A stretch of DNA of 64,000 bases from Tigriopus japonicus (lineage: Eukaryota > Arthropoda > Copepoda > Harpacticoida > Harpacticidae). The stretch lies in the NCBI GenBank assembly GCA_010645155.1, contig CM021321.1, positions 2,906,538-2,970,537 of the forward strand, read 5' to 3'. The notes under the pieces were generated by a model. That model made no database searches and had not been told where the DNA came from. It saw nothing but the letters and a program-made list of their open reading frames with translations. A program made the translations under genes and the position numbers. The stretch's first letter is position 1, and each line of letters opens with the position of its first letter. Below are positions 1 through 12,037 of the stretch, in pieces.

Positions 1-811
1 CTTTGAGAGTTACTCTTCCAGTTCCTCTTCAGTGGAGACACAGAGCTCAAGCATTTTCATGCATCTTTACCGCAAGTTTGCTCTGGGATTGACCGATTAA
101 AGGTGAACCTATAAGACATCTCGTCCGGAAAGTCTTTTTTCTAACTCTTGACAAATACGTCAGTCAAAAAAGTAATTATCTCGTGTCCTTAGTAAGTAAT
201 TAGCATAGACAGAGGATTGGTTAAATGGGTTATGACTTGTGACAACGAAGCAAGCTTTCCAGCTTTATCGTTGATGATTAAGATGTTACGAAAGGTCAGT
301 AATTAGTGACTTTAATTATTTTTGGAATACTCTTGAAATAATTAGTAGAAGCATGCTTTTCAGGATTGTCTATTTGTACTATTTAAAGTGGGGTGTTTAT
401 AATCTAATTAATTTGAAATACCAAGGATATTTTCCAAACCTGATCTGAAGTGTTAATTGTTGCTTGTAGATCCAACGACATTAAATGATGTAAACGTGTA
501 GTAGGAAGTTTGCACTTTTACAAATGGCGCAATAAGTGTTGTTTAGGCGATAGGTTTAAAAAACATGTTTATGCCTTTTTGTAAGTTTTTGTCCCAGTTT
601 AAAAATGTTCACCAATGAACAATAAACACGTTCCATAACTCTCTCTTCAGCAATGGAAAGATAAGCCTGATATAGCATAACGCGCTTTAATGAACAATCG
701 GAAACAGTTTTCCAACATGATCCAATCAATCCGGATACATTGATTTTTTTTTGTTCAGAAACCATAATGCCTCACAATTATGGGTGTAAAATAGCATATT
801 GTTTATTTCAG

Positions 812-884
812 GTTTCCAGGGTGATTAACCAGCATGAATATTACTTTGGGAGAAAAAGAACAACTGGCTTCCATTTACCTACAG
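812..884 (+). CDS. GPCR exon 1 (start-codon mini-exon)
   Basis: The exon is bounded by a TTTATTTCAG acceptor and a perfect CAG/GTAAGT donor. Translation starts at the ATG at 834 and gives 17 codons ending in phase 0, which joins cleanly to TM1 in the next exon. Bases 812-833 would be 5' UTR. The acceptor implies at least one more non-coding exon upstream or outside the window. Confidence 0.7.
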
Positions 885-3800
885 GTAAGTGGAATATTGA
901 ATATGCAAAAAACGACCAAAAGACCATTATTTCCGGGACAATGAACCAATAGCCTTCAAAAACTCGCGTGATCGTCGTTGAGCCTACTTAACTGGCATGT
1001 CTCAAATTTTTTGGCACAAAACGAGCATGAACACCCCTTTCAACCTATCAAACCTAGCAATAAATCATTTAAAAGAGAGCCTTAAAATTCATTAATAGTA
1101 ATGCAACTAATTCTAAAGACGACCCGGATGGCTTTCTTTCAGAACTTTTGCTTGGGCCTCGTGACAGTGTTCACGATCCTCGGGAATGGCTTCATCATCT
1201 TGTGCATCTCCCTGCATCGCGTGCTCCAACGGCCTTCTCACATCTTCATAGCCTCGTTGGCCTCCACAGACCTTCTTCTGGGTCTGACAGTTATGACACC
1301 TAGATTGATCTCCGAGCTCATTCAAAAGTGGATTTTTGGCTTTAGACTTTGCCAGGTAAGAGAGATGACGAGGATGAACCCAGAGCGCCTCTTTGGTCGA
1401 AATATCAATTTTGCCGTCGGGTTATGACGGAGATTTCCAAAATTCATTGGATTGAACGCAACTAACTGAGATTGAGTCCAACAAGTAAAAAAAGAAATTA
1501 AAAACGGATTTTTTATCCTTTTTGTTGTAAATCTTTTCGATCTTTGGTGGGCCGTGTTCGAACCGTAGATGTCCATGGTTATGGGTTTACGACTAGGGAT
1601 CGGGAAAAATACATATTTTCTTGAGGTTGGAGAAAAGTTATTTTGTAAAGAAACTATGCACAATTACTTGATATATCAAAATAAATGCAATACAAAGGAA
1701 AGGACATCATCAGATATGTTGATCTAACGTGCTGTACAGGGTGTAGCCTCTGAATTGATACGTGGTTTTCGAATTGTAACTCACTTAATATTCATTAAAC
1801 CTCGATCAGTTGAGGTCTTGATACATTGAAAGTAGCATATGTCTTCCCCTTCAGAATGGACGAAACACATTCATCCTCGCCCTGAAAAATGAGAAAAGGC
1901 TTTTTCACAATTACTTTGGACAAGCCCTGCATATGATCAGAAGCCCCATCTTTTTGGAAGAGCAAGGAAGTTTAGAGACCATTTTTCAATTGGAAAATTG
2001 TCTTATCAAATTTGTTTTCAATAAAACATCTTGGAAAAAAGCCAAAGAACATTTTGTTTAAACCAAAAGCTCGAAAAATATCACGCACTGAAGGTAGGAA
2101 ACTTTTGGTCTCAATTTAACAGGTGCACCCTGTATATCAAGTGAGAAAAGATTCCTAGACAGTGGAGCATAGATTCCCATTGATTGAAGAAAACATTGAA
2201 AAGAAATGGAATTATCGTGTTTTGTAGCGGGTTTTTGTCTTCTTTATTATCTCTTTTTGGCCTTCGCTGGTTTGGACTGGCTGGCCACCAAAACTCTTTT
2301 GCTTTTCTATTTGTTGCTCTGTGCTTCTTTGCTTTAAGACCGAGAAAAATGCAAAAGAAGGCTCTTTCTTTGCTTTCAATCACATTTTATTCAATTCAAT
2401 TTTCAAGCAAATTTCTTCTGAAGGTGGGTTTTGATTACATCGAAGAGGTTGAAACGCGGAAGTTCCAACCCAAGTTTTTTGTTCTTTAAAGAAAAGATAC
2501 CAGTTTTATTTAAGTATGCCAAATTTCGCATTTATATATCTTTTAACTACTTTTCCTTTTCTATTTCTTCTTTCTTTTCCAAAACGCTGCATCGAAAGTT
2601 ACTTACGTTTTGCCCAACACTCATGGCCAGATAAATAAATATTTAGTGATTCGTCCTCTAAAAATAAATTGGTCCATCACTCCATGGTTGATCGTTTCAA
2701 ATTTGTCCTCACTTCTGGGAATAACGTAATGAAGCTTTTAGCTAGAAAGACACTGCCACCAGAGAAAACGTGATTTCATGTGACTTTCTCACCAAAGTGT
2801 TGGAACATCATGAAGACTTAAGACCAAAGTCGCGTGAAAGGGTTTTTTTCTAAAATCCCAAGCCGATTTCAGTGCAGTATTCTAGACTTTCAAAAACTGC
2901 AGCCTTTTCCAATTAGTTTCCCAAAGGTCTTCAGGTAAAAGAAATTGCCTGCTCAACCAAGGTTTTATGAAGGGATTCCAAGGGATTCCTGTACAAAGCG
3001 CATGCTTAGTACTTGGAATGGACAAGCTCAAAGAGACCTCAAAAAGACATGCAGTGCCAGATATGTATATAAGTAAGAAGACACACATACTCGTTACAAG
3101 AAAGAAGAGGAAAGAAAATGTGCTGAGACGACGTGGCTTTTGCTCATTATGGGCAGCCGAAAAGACTGAACGGCAATTGACAAGTTCCTAGAATTGGTCA
3201 CTGTCTCTTTTTCTAATACGTCAGGAAATCTTTTTGTGTAGGTAGATGGGCATGATATGATAATGTGTGCAGTACATAGAGAAGTGCAAGGTAAGACCAA
3301 TGACCCGACTAGGATTCTAAGACATGACATGCTCTTTGAATATTGTGCTACTCTTTGTCAATCTCCTTTCATAAAAAGTGCTGAACTTTTAACTCCAAAG
3401 GATAATTTCAATAAAGTTATTTCCAAGGCAGTTACGCGTAAGAAATCTTCTTTCTTCCAAAAAATAACATTGCTCACATTACTTAAAAAAAATAAAAAAG
3501 TTAACATCGCAAAAATATTTGTTAATCATAATCATTCCAATCTTTGCTTTGAAGATACGTAGTATTTACCTTATTTTTGAAAATTAAACTGTAAACAATT
3601 TAGAGCATAGGTTATGTTTTCTCAATTGCCAAAAAGATCTTTGTTTAATTTCAGGGCAAAATGGCAATCAGTGGCTTTTTTATCTACCCAACTTTTCCAG
3701 ATAAACGTTTTTTTCCTTCTATGATAAGTTTTTAAGTTATAATTTTGTCCGCATTTAGCATATCTCTGTCAAGGATTGGGAAAAAACAAACGAAATCAAT

Positions 3801-6800
3801 TAATGGGAGATGCACCTCATTGCGTACTTAAATGAAAGCTAAAAAATTAACAAAACAATAAAACGTTCATTTTCCATCATTCTTTCTTAAAAAGACCTGA
3901 AAAATAATTTCCCACAATAAATAATTTCTAGTATGTTACTTCATGGGCGGTTGTGAAGAAGCAAAAAGCATTTTTCCAACATGATGATCCAAAATCTTGT
4001 ATTCCATCCCTTTGTGGAAATGGAATTCATGAGAGACAAATTCTCTTTTTGGATATAAAAGAACGGGATCAGTATCTTTATATTTCTCAGCTTAGACAAG
4101 ATTTACTGCCAAAGAGAAGGCCGATTTAGATATCGCAAGAAACCCAATTTTTGGGGATGATGACGTATTTTCTAAGGATCGGAAGAGCTTTGACTGGGAG
4201 TTTGGCTTCTTTTTCTTCCAGCGAAACGAAAATAAGAAAAATGTGAATTAAAACATGTTATTTGCCCTATGAACTCATTTCATTTCTACAATTCAGAAAC
4301 CCATGACTTGCTCTTTTACAAATACTAACATAATTCGTTATTTTGGGAGTTCTATCCAAGAACACCAGAATAATTTGGCCAACGAGGCCAGTGATCAAAT
4401 ATATGTTATGTGGTAGGAACTTTAATAAATATTTTCTTGTGCAAAATTGTGATACTAAGAGTAATAAGATACGATTAGACTCTGTTATGATCAGTGTCTT
4501 TACAGGATTTCAGAAGAAAAAAATTCTGGAACATTTTCAAAGCATGCAAGCTTAACAATTTTGTAGAAAGCACATCGTAATTATTTTTTGCGCTTTTTCT
4601 TTAGCTTGCGCTTTCCTTTGCCAATCCTGTGGAGACACTGATCCTGAGTGGATCCGCTCGGGTCCGCTCGCTTATTCTCATGCGTGTACTATTGTAATTA
4701 TAGTGCCCTAGTGCAAACGAGACTCGCTTAGTGTTGGGAAGCATATGTATTCTGCTCAATCAAACATTGGAGTAAAAAATGATGCCCTTTTAAAGCCTTT
4801 TACTGAAGAGAGCATTTAATTGTATTCGTAAAATTCCCAAAGAGACCTAGTTCAATCATTTTGTGAACGTACGGAACTTCGAAAGAGCATAGCTTTTGAA
4901 TCGAACCTTCAATTAAATTGAAATTGATGCAAAGTTATCAATGACATAGCTCCTAAATCATGGAAAGGAAACGTTTGGTAGATAATGGTAGAAAAATTAT
5001 ACCAATCTGAGCATCTGGGTCCATCTGTCAAGGCGTCCTTTGGTCCACCATTGTTTAGAGTGGTAATGTACGCTACCAAGAAAATCCTTCGATTGTTTAT
5101 TTTATTTGCTTAATTAATTAAAGAACTATGTATCGTTGCATTGAGTTCTCAGTGGACTTTTTATTAATTGTCAATAAACGTATTAACAGGGAGCTTTAAA
5201 TTTGATCACAAAAGCAAATCTTTTAAAGTTTAGATAAGCTGAGTAGTAGATAAGTTCGTGCGCTTTATCACAACAGGAACAAGATTTTCATAGCGAATTT
5301 GCCCACTTTTAGATACCATTGTTGTTCTCCACCTCTTTGAAAAAGATCTTTGGAAGCAATCGCAAAATTCTGCTTTGATGTCAACCATCAATAAATTTGG
5401 ACCATCACATTCGACCCAACAAAGAAAAAATCCTCTGAAATTGAAATCTTACATAAGCTTTGGCTGAACGAGAAGAGGATCAAATCAAGGAAACGGAGCA
5501 ATTTTGAAATGTCGATTGGAAACAAGCAATTCGTTGACACCGACTATTTGTCGGAAAAGGTCTTTTGTAATTTAACACCTACGTATTCAACTCAGCCTTG
5601 CTTGAGAGCTTTAGTAAAGATGTCGAACTCTCTTGGGCGTACTTTCAATCTTTCAAGCATAAGTTTCTCGATGTATATCCAAAGCCCAAAACTGAAGCAA
5701 ACTGACCCATTCTCTGAATGAATGTTGTCGTCAGAAAAGAAGTGGAAGTCTTGTAATCTCAGCCATTCAATTAGGGCAAATTGGATGGTTCCAAACTAAA
5801 GCCAAGATCAACTTGTAAGTAACATGTGGTCGTATGATAGAAGGTCAATTCTCAATCAGATTCGGCAACCCATGGGAGTGCAGAACGCAACAACTTTCTA
5901 TCACGATCAAAGGTCCCGAAATGTATTTTTGTTGCTAAATGGACCCAAGAATGGGTGCAATTCTCAAAACGGGATCAACACTGGATATTTTTGGTTTGTC
6001 ATGGTTTTGTAGCTCAAAGTCTCGTTGGCATTGGGGTTTTTATTGGTGACAGGAATAAGACGACAATTTAGGTGACTTTGGGTGAATTTGGTGAAATCAT
6101 TTGGTTCTTAGAAACAGGTTTTTTAAGATAGTTTCTTTAGTCCCTACTTTATCACATAGTTTCAGACTGCAATGGAAAGCACTATGTCCACAATTGTTTT
6201 TGTTTTCATCATAAAACCTGGAAACAAAGACTATTTCCCAAAATATGGATGGCTCTCCTTAATGTCTAATTCGAGGACCATTGTTTTTCTAATTTTAGAG
6301 AAATATGTGATTACAAATATACTAACCTACTTTTTAGTTTCCGTTCCAATGTATTGTATAATCATGAATTGCAATCATGCCTTTGATTTGACCCTGGAAT
6401 CAGTACTAGAAGCCACCTAAATTTAGGCTCAAGATGAAGACTAGAGGGCTCGTCTCCTATTACAAGACACCCATTCATTGTCTTCTCGTTAAAGGAAAGG
6501 GCTAAAACTGGACGAAAAAGTGTTTTACCCTTGGATGGCCAGCCTCAAGAAATTCAATGCGCTTTTATAAAATTTGATCAAGCTTTTTCATTTTTATCGA
6601 CATTGAATTAGATCTCAAACAAGGATAACACTTGTCATCAGTAGAGGTGTCATTTTGGTGCAAATAAAAAGTGCAAAAAGTGCTACTAAAAGTGCAAAAA
6701 AAACAGGAAAAAACGCAAGTAAAAAGTGCAAATAAAATTTTTTCAAAATTTTTTAGTACATTCATTCACACGCATACTTACACTTACGAACTCACTCACA

Positions 6801-9800
6801 CTTTCCCACTACACTAGAAGGAGGAGTTCCTCAAGGAGATTATATTCCCTCCGACGGTTGATTCCTTAAGCTACCTTCCCAAATCCAATCCCAAGTTTGA
6901 ATGGAATTGATAATCTCGTCGTGCACAAAAACAGCTATTTTGAAGCCAAACACGCCTCTTATTTGTTTGTTGGACCTACTTTTGAGTGGCAACTCTGAAA
7001 ACGTCGGATCTCGTAGAAAGATCTCCATGATGAGCTGAGAGAAACACATGCAAATCCAAGGAGAGCTTTTTTTCTCCTCGTCACTCACTTTGGAGTTAAA
7101 CCAATTACGATTTTGGTAGCGGCTCAAGTGCTGGACGATATCGACAAAAAACATTTTCAAAAACCAGGTTCCAAAGCCATATGCAACGATAAGTTCGAGG
7201 AGGAAATTGTTGTTTTCCATTGCCTTTGCCAATCTGGTGGTAGCGATCACGAGAGATTTTTCTGGATCAAGAAAGAACTGATATTTTGGTTTCTCTATGC
7301 TTGTGTATGTGTTCGTATGTGAATGTTTGTAGATGTCAAGCACAACAGAGAAATTCAAGAAAATTGAATCTCTGACTTCAGATTAAAAAAAAATTATGTT
7401 CAAAAAATAAGTTCAAAAATGAGCAAATTGAGTACTTTTGGAATTTTAGTCCAAAAATGGCAAAAAGTGCAAAAAGTGCAAATAAATTGTGAAAAGTGTA
7501 AAAAAACATTTTGCGCCAACGCGACATCTCTAGTCATCAGTAATGATTGATGACACGGGCGTTCAGATTTTGGTTGTAGACTCAAAAAGGAGTTTATTTG
7601 CTTTTTGATCAATTTTATGATTCATTTGAAGAGTTTCTATCCATTGGCTATCCATTGTTTTTCAATTGTTGATAGAGGACCCCAAATTGAATAAACTTTG
7701 GGTGTTTTTGGCTAAAAAGTCATGGCAGGGAACATAACCAGGGTCACCAAAGAGTTCTAAAATACATTTTACAATGCTGTATATTTACAAAAATCTTAAT
7801 TTTGGTCCAAAATTGCTAAAATGAGAAAATTTAAAAACAAATATGGGAACATTGCTTGTTCTGTTGCAAATTCAAAATCAAATCTAGGAAAAATGCCGAT
7901 TTTACATTTCATAGGAACCGATACAAATAATGTCATTCAATGTAAAAACTGGTGGTCATGTCACGGCTTAAAATACTGTTCTGATAAATTAAGGTCAATC
8001 TGATCTAGCAATGAGTTTGAATTGGCAGATTTAGAAAGTCCCTGAACATAGGGTTTGTCCGAAATGTTGGATAGATATCTATCCAAATGGTTTTTCAATG
8101 ATAAAACTGGGTCATTAGATGAAAACATTCTTCTTAGTTCTGAAGGTAAAAGATTGTACAACTTTGGAGCACGATTGACGACAACCTTCACGCTACATGT
8201 TCTGCCACTTCTCTCACTATTTGTAGTCTTTATTCCAGGACAAGTAGCATGAATACATTTGAATACATATAAAAAAAGAAATCGTTTATATCTTCTTTGA
8301 ATGCTATAGATTCCAGGCGTTTTCAATCTTTCTCAGTATGAAAGATCAGACATTTTATCAATAAAGCTGGAACAGGTGCGTAAAACTTTTTCTACTTTTT
8401 GAAGATGAAAAGAATCCATTGGGCCCTAAATTGGAGAAGCATATTCCAAAATGGCTGAACATTTGTTTTATAAAGAGTCATCAGTAAATCAGATCAGTTT
8501 ATCAGAGTAAATCCACCCACAGGTTTGAAACGCCTTGCTTACCTTTAATTGTATATGTTGGTCTATGATCTATTCCTTCAATGCACTGGTGTGAATTAAT
8601 TAAATACTTCGTTCCACATTTATTCAAAATTCAACTCATAAAAATGTAGGCGTAAACCATTGACAAAAGACCAGAGGTAAGTAAGCAGTCCTTCATTGAA
8701 CGACTATTGTGACGAACATGCTGACTCTTGAACAATCCTTGGTTTGAAGTGTCAGGAGCAACACTCCTCGAATCCTCATCCCTGATCTCATGATTACTAA
8801 GAGCTCTTGAACAAAACTGTTCAAAACCAAATCCACGTCATCTCAAAGGAAACGACTGGGAAACGAGACGAAACCTGTTCCACAAGTTAAAAATAGGGCC
8901 CACTTTCCACTGGCCAAGTTATTTGATATAGTCCATAGGAAAAGCAACTCCCAACCCCAAGGAATCCAAGTTCGATCAATGAAGTCCTCCTCTGTTCTTT
9001 ATCGGGCTCCTTCATTGTTTGATTTGTTGCCCATTAGTCTTCATCGGGAATATGTACAGTAGTAGTGAAGGAGCTGATCCTATAATAGCATTTAAGGCAG
9101 GATTGGACAAATTTTTAAATACTATTCCTCACCAACCCACTATTCAAGGGTTGTAAAGATCGGTCAACAGTTACTCTTTGGTAAACCAAATTTCGTATGC
9201 ATATAAATTGTTTGAATTATTCTATTTATGATTTTTTTCACAGGGTATTCCTTGTAGCGTTAGTAAAAAAAACGCAACCAACCCAAAAGAACAGCTTTAG
9301 TTTGGCGGAAAGCACTTATTTATCAGCTTTGCATTTCAATCTAGCAAAGTACAGGGAAAGAAAACTCTTCATATTCCTTTCCTTCAGGAACGAAGACCTT
9401 CAACTCGTTGAGAATATAAAGATTTGACGTTCAGCTTGAGCAGAAAATATCTTTCAATTGGAGGCCTTCATGTTGAGTCTTTCAAAACTTTCAAGGCTTT
9501 GATTGCCCAAGCATACAAACACAGCCTTAAATCATGCATCTTCCATTGTAATTCCAACAACTCTGAAGAATCCGTCGAATCAAAGGCCAATGCAAAACGC
9601 GTGCACAAATCAAATATCCACCTTATTTCTTCATCATTCCAGGTCTATCACGCAATGGACGTAACCTTATGTACAGCTTCCATCCTTCATCTGAGTTGCA
9701 TCGCTATGGATCGTTATTATGCCATTGTCAACCAACCTTTACTGTATTACCAAAGGATAACTCCCAAGAGAGTGGCCCTTAGTGTGGCCTTATGTTGGAT

Positions 9801-10944
9801 CCTTTCTATTCTGACGGGCTTTGTGCCCGTGTTTACGGGCATCTACACTTCTCCAGAGCATCTGGCCTTGTCCAAGGCCAATCCCGAGGAATGCAATTTG
9901 GTGGTGAATGCTTATTTCTCGGTTTTGGCAGGAGTGGTTTCTTTTTGGATCCCCGGTTCCATCATGGTTTTTGTGTACTATCAGGTGAATACATTTGAGA
10001 GGCTCGAGGCTGTGATTATGTGCGTTAAAAGTGGTCTCTTTAAACAAAAAGGACTTTCTTGACCTTTAGTGTGCATGTTGAAGAAAGCATTTTGACATTA
10101 AGTATACATAAGCTCAAATTAGGGAGGAGACATTTTGGAAGAGACAAAGTGAACATGTTCCCTTGAGACGTTTTAAAGTTGTTCGAGATTTTTTGAACCA
10201 AAAGAAAAAGTTGATCTTGTTAAATCACTGATATTAAAAGTAAATAGTTAAGGGGATGCTAGTTTGCCTGTTGAATTACGTTTGCAAGGAGAATTGACTC
10301 ATGAATATTAAAAAAAGAGGCTGGAAAAATGCAAGAGTAATGAGAGGAAAGCCCATTCTGTTCCTTTTTTCAAATATGGAACACTGTAATGCCTTTGGGC
10401 ACTTCCTCAAATATCGTCTCGAGGCCATGTTCTTACTCTTATAAAGGACAAATGCCCCAAAAAGTTTTGTCATTAAATGTTATATCTCATGTTACAGGTT
10501 TATCAAGAAACGCAACGACTCCATAACAACACGCCATCTCTCGGCGAACTCCGACAAGATTGTTTTGCACACTTTGAAGAGGAAAATCCCAGTCATATCC
10601 AGATTTACCTGGCACAAAAGCCATTGATGATAAGTGAAGTGTCTCGAAAACATCATGATCGAGAATCTCGGGCGGCTAAAACCCTTGGGATTGTCATGGG
10701 TATTTTTCTCATCTGTTGGCTTCCGTTTTTCATTTGGATGCCTTTGACTGGAATCTTTGACCTTCATACTCCTTCATTTGTGTACACCATGATCTTGTGG
10801 GTGGGCTATGGTAATTCTGTGGTCAATCCTTTCATTTATGGCTTCTTTAATCGTGAATTCAAGGGAGTTATCCTGGGAGACCTCAAGAAATTGGGCCTCA
10901 TCAAGACAAATCCACCGTCAGGGGTCGCTTTTGACTTAAGCTAA
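834..10944 (+). CDS. Octopamine beta receptor-like aminergic GPCR (4 exons, 350 aa)
   Basis: Class A G-protein-coupled receptor for a biogenic amine at the plasma membrane. CDS exons are 834-884, 1143-1355, 9643-9984 and 10498-10944; all three introns are phase 0 with GT-AG borders, and the join gives exactly 351 codons including stop. Visible hallmarks: N-glycosylation sequon at N2; GN in TM1; SLASTD in TM2; C87; the amine-binding Asp94 (3.32); DRY at 111-113; ECL2 Cys172; FWIPG in TM5; E258 (6.30); CWLPFF at 275-280 in TM6; W303, Y306 and NPFIY in TM7. The TSPEHL...ECNLVVN stretch in ECL2 and the KTLGIVMG run entering TM6 resemble octopamine beta receptors more than other amine receptors (established family pattern, recalled). 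Odd points: a very short N-terminus, a short cytoplasmic tail, and Ala184/Gly185 where TM5 serines are expected. A 5-HT or trace-amine-type receptor is the alternative. Confidence 0.85.
1143..1355 (+). CDS. GPCR exon 2 (TM1, TM2, start of TM3)
   Basis: Follows a GGCTTTCTTTCAG acceptor and ends CAG/GTAAGA. It encodes residues 18-88, with TM1, TM2 (D2.50 in SLASTD), the WIFG motif of ECL1 and the disulfide Cys87. The ATG at 1101 lies upstream of the acceptor and is intronic in this model. Confidence 0.85.
6642..7532. mobile_element. hAT-like non-autonomous transposon, 891 bp
   Basis: The ends TAGAGGTGTC and GACATCTCTA are inverted repeats, flanked by a perfect 8-bp direct repeat GTCATCAG (6634-6641 and 7533-7540). 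An 8-bp duplication with TAG-type ends is typical of hAT elements. Both subterminal regions carry many copies of AAAGTGCAAA. An open frame on the minus strand (about 6840-7358, no ATG start) has no similarity I recognise, so it is either captured sequence or a decayed fragment. Confidence 0.85.
7960..8570 (-). mobile_element. Decayed LINE 3' fragment (Jockey/CR1-like)
   Basis: Minus-strand translation recovers the C-terminal region of a non-LTR retrotransposon ORF2: YSIQRRYKR, then LYNLLPSELR and KNHLDRYLSN, ending SANSNSLLDQI. The same order of motifs occurs in the copy at 48960-49946, but here the frame is broken (a TGA replaces the Trp of SYWERL, with more stops further upstream). It belongs to a different, older subfamily from the other three LINE fragments. 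Confidence 0.75.
8935..9275 (+). mobile_element. LINE 3' fragment, plus strand
   Basis: The nucleotide sequence matches the 3' ends of the LINE copies at 37141 and 48960 on the opposite strand: the segments equivalent to SSSLLYRAPSL, AFKAGLDKFL and the 3' UTR ending ATTCCTTGTAGCG. It is frameshifted and lacks any upstream coding region. An A-run follows at about 9266-9273. Confidence 0.75.
9643..9984 (+). CDS. GPCR exon 3 (TM3-TM5)
   Basis: Starts after CATCATTCCAG and ends CAG/GTGAAT. It encodes residues 89-202: the amine-binding Asp94, DRYYAIV, TM4 with W140, ECL2 and TM5. The open frame running back to 9424 is intron read-through without receptor similarity. Confidence 0.9.
10498..10944 (+). 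CDS. GPCR exon 4 (ICL3, TM6, TM7, tail)
   Basis: Starts after CATGTTACAG and ends at TAA 10942-10944. It encodes residues 203-350: a short third intracellular loop of about 50 residues, TM6 with CWLPFF, TM7 with NPFIY, and a 25-residue basic tail with no obvious palmitoylation cysteine. Confidence 0.9.
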   Translation, partial: VYQETQRLHNNTPSLGELRQDCFAHFEEENPSHIQIYLAQKPLMISEVSRKHHDRESRAAKTLGIVMGIFLICWLPFFIWMPLTGIFDLHTPSFVYTMILWVGYGNSVVNPFIYGFFNREFKGVILGDLKKLGLIKTNPPSGVAFDLS

Positions 10945-11430
10945 AAGGAACGAACATTGGCTTATTGGGATTATTAAGACTTATTGGGATCATTGTGCCA
11001 AAAATGCCATTTTCTAATTGCTCTTGACGATATTTGTCTGAAAAATTCCAGAAACACTAGTTTTCTACTACTAGACTAGATGTCTTCATAATTGACATTC
11101 ACGACTACTTAAAAAAAATAATGGATGGCATTGTTATTCATCATATCAAATCAATGGCTATTTAAAGAGTAGAAATACTTTCATGTGAACAATGTCGGCT
11201 CAAAGCATACAAATATACATTCATCAAATGCTTGGAATCAATGGATCTCTTTGTCTGTTCTCCAAAAATGCTTCAGCTTGAAATTTTACATGTGAAAGAT
11301 ACTGGAAACCCTTGGAAACTCTCAAAAATGGCAGAAATTGAGTCAAAACAACAGAAATCAAACAATCGATTTGAGTTTACTTTTTACAGTTTCTCGATTT
11401 CTAGTCGGCTTTGGGCGCAAGTGCCGTGCC
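10945..11430. other. Intergenic, downstream of the GPCR
   Basis: Presumed 3' UTR and spacer. I see no clear AATAAA close to the stop codon and no other feature. Confidence 0.4.
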
Positions 11431-11438
11431 GTCTATCA

Positions 11439-11647
11439 CAGGGGTCAGCATTTGGTTGGGGCTTTGGGGCCAAGGCCGACCAAATTTGATGTCATTTAAG
11501 CAAGGGCCCGATAAACAATCACGACAGAGCTGTGGGCCCATCAGATCAGTACTATGGATGATTTCTAACCCACTGCTAGGGATTGGGCCTTTCAAAATCA
11601 TGTCTGGGCCCACATGTGGGTCGCGGCCCACTGATTGCCGACTCCTG
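11439..11647. mobile_element. hAT-like MITE (CAGGGGTC family), copy 1
   Basis: Starts CAGGGGTCAGC and ends GCCGACTCCTG, imperfect terminal inverted repeats of the same family as 51386-51634. The interior is rich in GGGCCCA motifs. Flanks GTCTATCA and GTCTAAAG look like a decayed 8-bp target duplication. Confidence 0.75.
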
Positions 11648-12037
11648 GTCTAAAGCAAATAAAAGCGATGCCCATTGAAGCATGGCTTTAGTTGACATGA
11701 CTGTCAGTTGATTGGTATTTTCTCTTCCAATTTAAGAGTTCTGTTTGATCCATTCAACACGCTCATTCAGTGCTTGGATGGATTTGTTTCCGGTAAGATG
11801 CAAATTCCCTCTTTTTCGTTTCATTTGAACAAGTCGCCTTCGCTGAAAAAAAGGTTGTCTCAAGATATTTCTAAAACGAAGAATTTGAGTAAAATGGAGT
11901 TATGACATTTGATCGAACTTTAAGGTTCGCATCTTGTCTATTTTGAATGTTTATCTTAAGCAAGTCCCAAACTGGCAACAAATCTTTCGACAAGCAAGAT
12001 TTAAATACATTTTTGTTCAATTCACAACCACAAAGAG

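Larger units (their letters stand above)
1356..9642 (+). other. 8.3-kb GPCR intron 2
   Basis: Large AT-rich intron. It holds a hAT-like element (6642-7532) and two opposed LINE remnants (7960-8570 minus, 8935-9275 plus). I see no supported gene in 1356-6640; its short open frames lack family motifs. Confidence 0.7.

Noticed and set aside
1101..1142. ATG at 1101 as the GPCR start codon
   Set aside because: It lies upstream of a strong splice acceptor (CTTTCTTTCAG at 1132-1142), adds non-receptor residues, and the mini-exon at 834-884 gives a better phase-matched start.
6840..7358. 172-codon minus-strand frame as a host gene
   Set aside because: It sits inside a hAT-like element, has no ATG start and shows no recognised motif.
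9424..9642. Extension of the GPCR exon 3 open frame upstream
   Set aside because: Read-through of intron sequence with no receptor similarity; a good acceptor and the TM3 motif begin at 9643.
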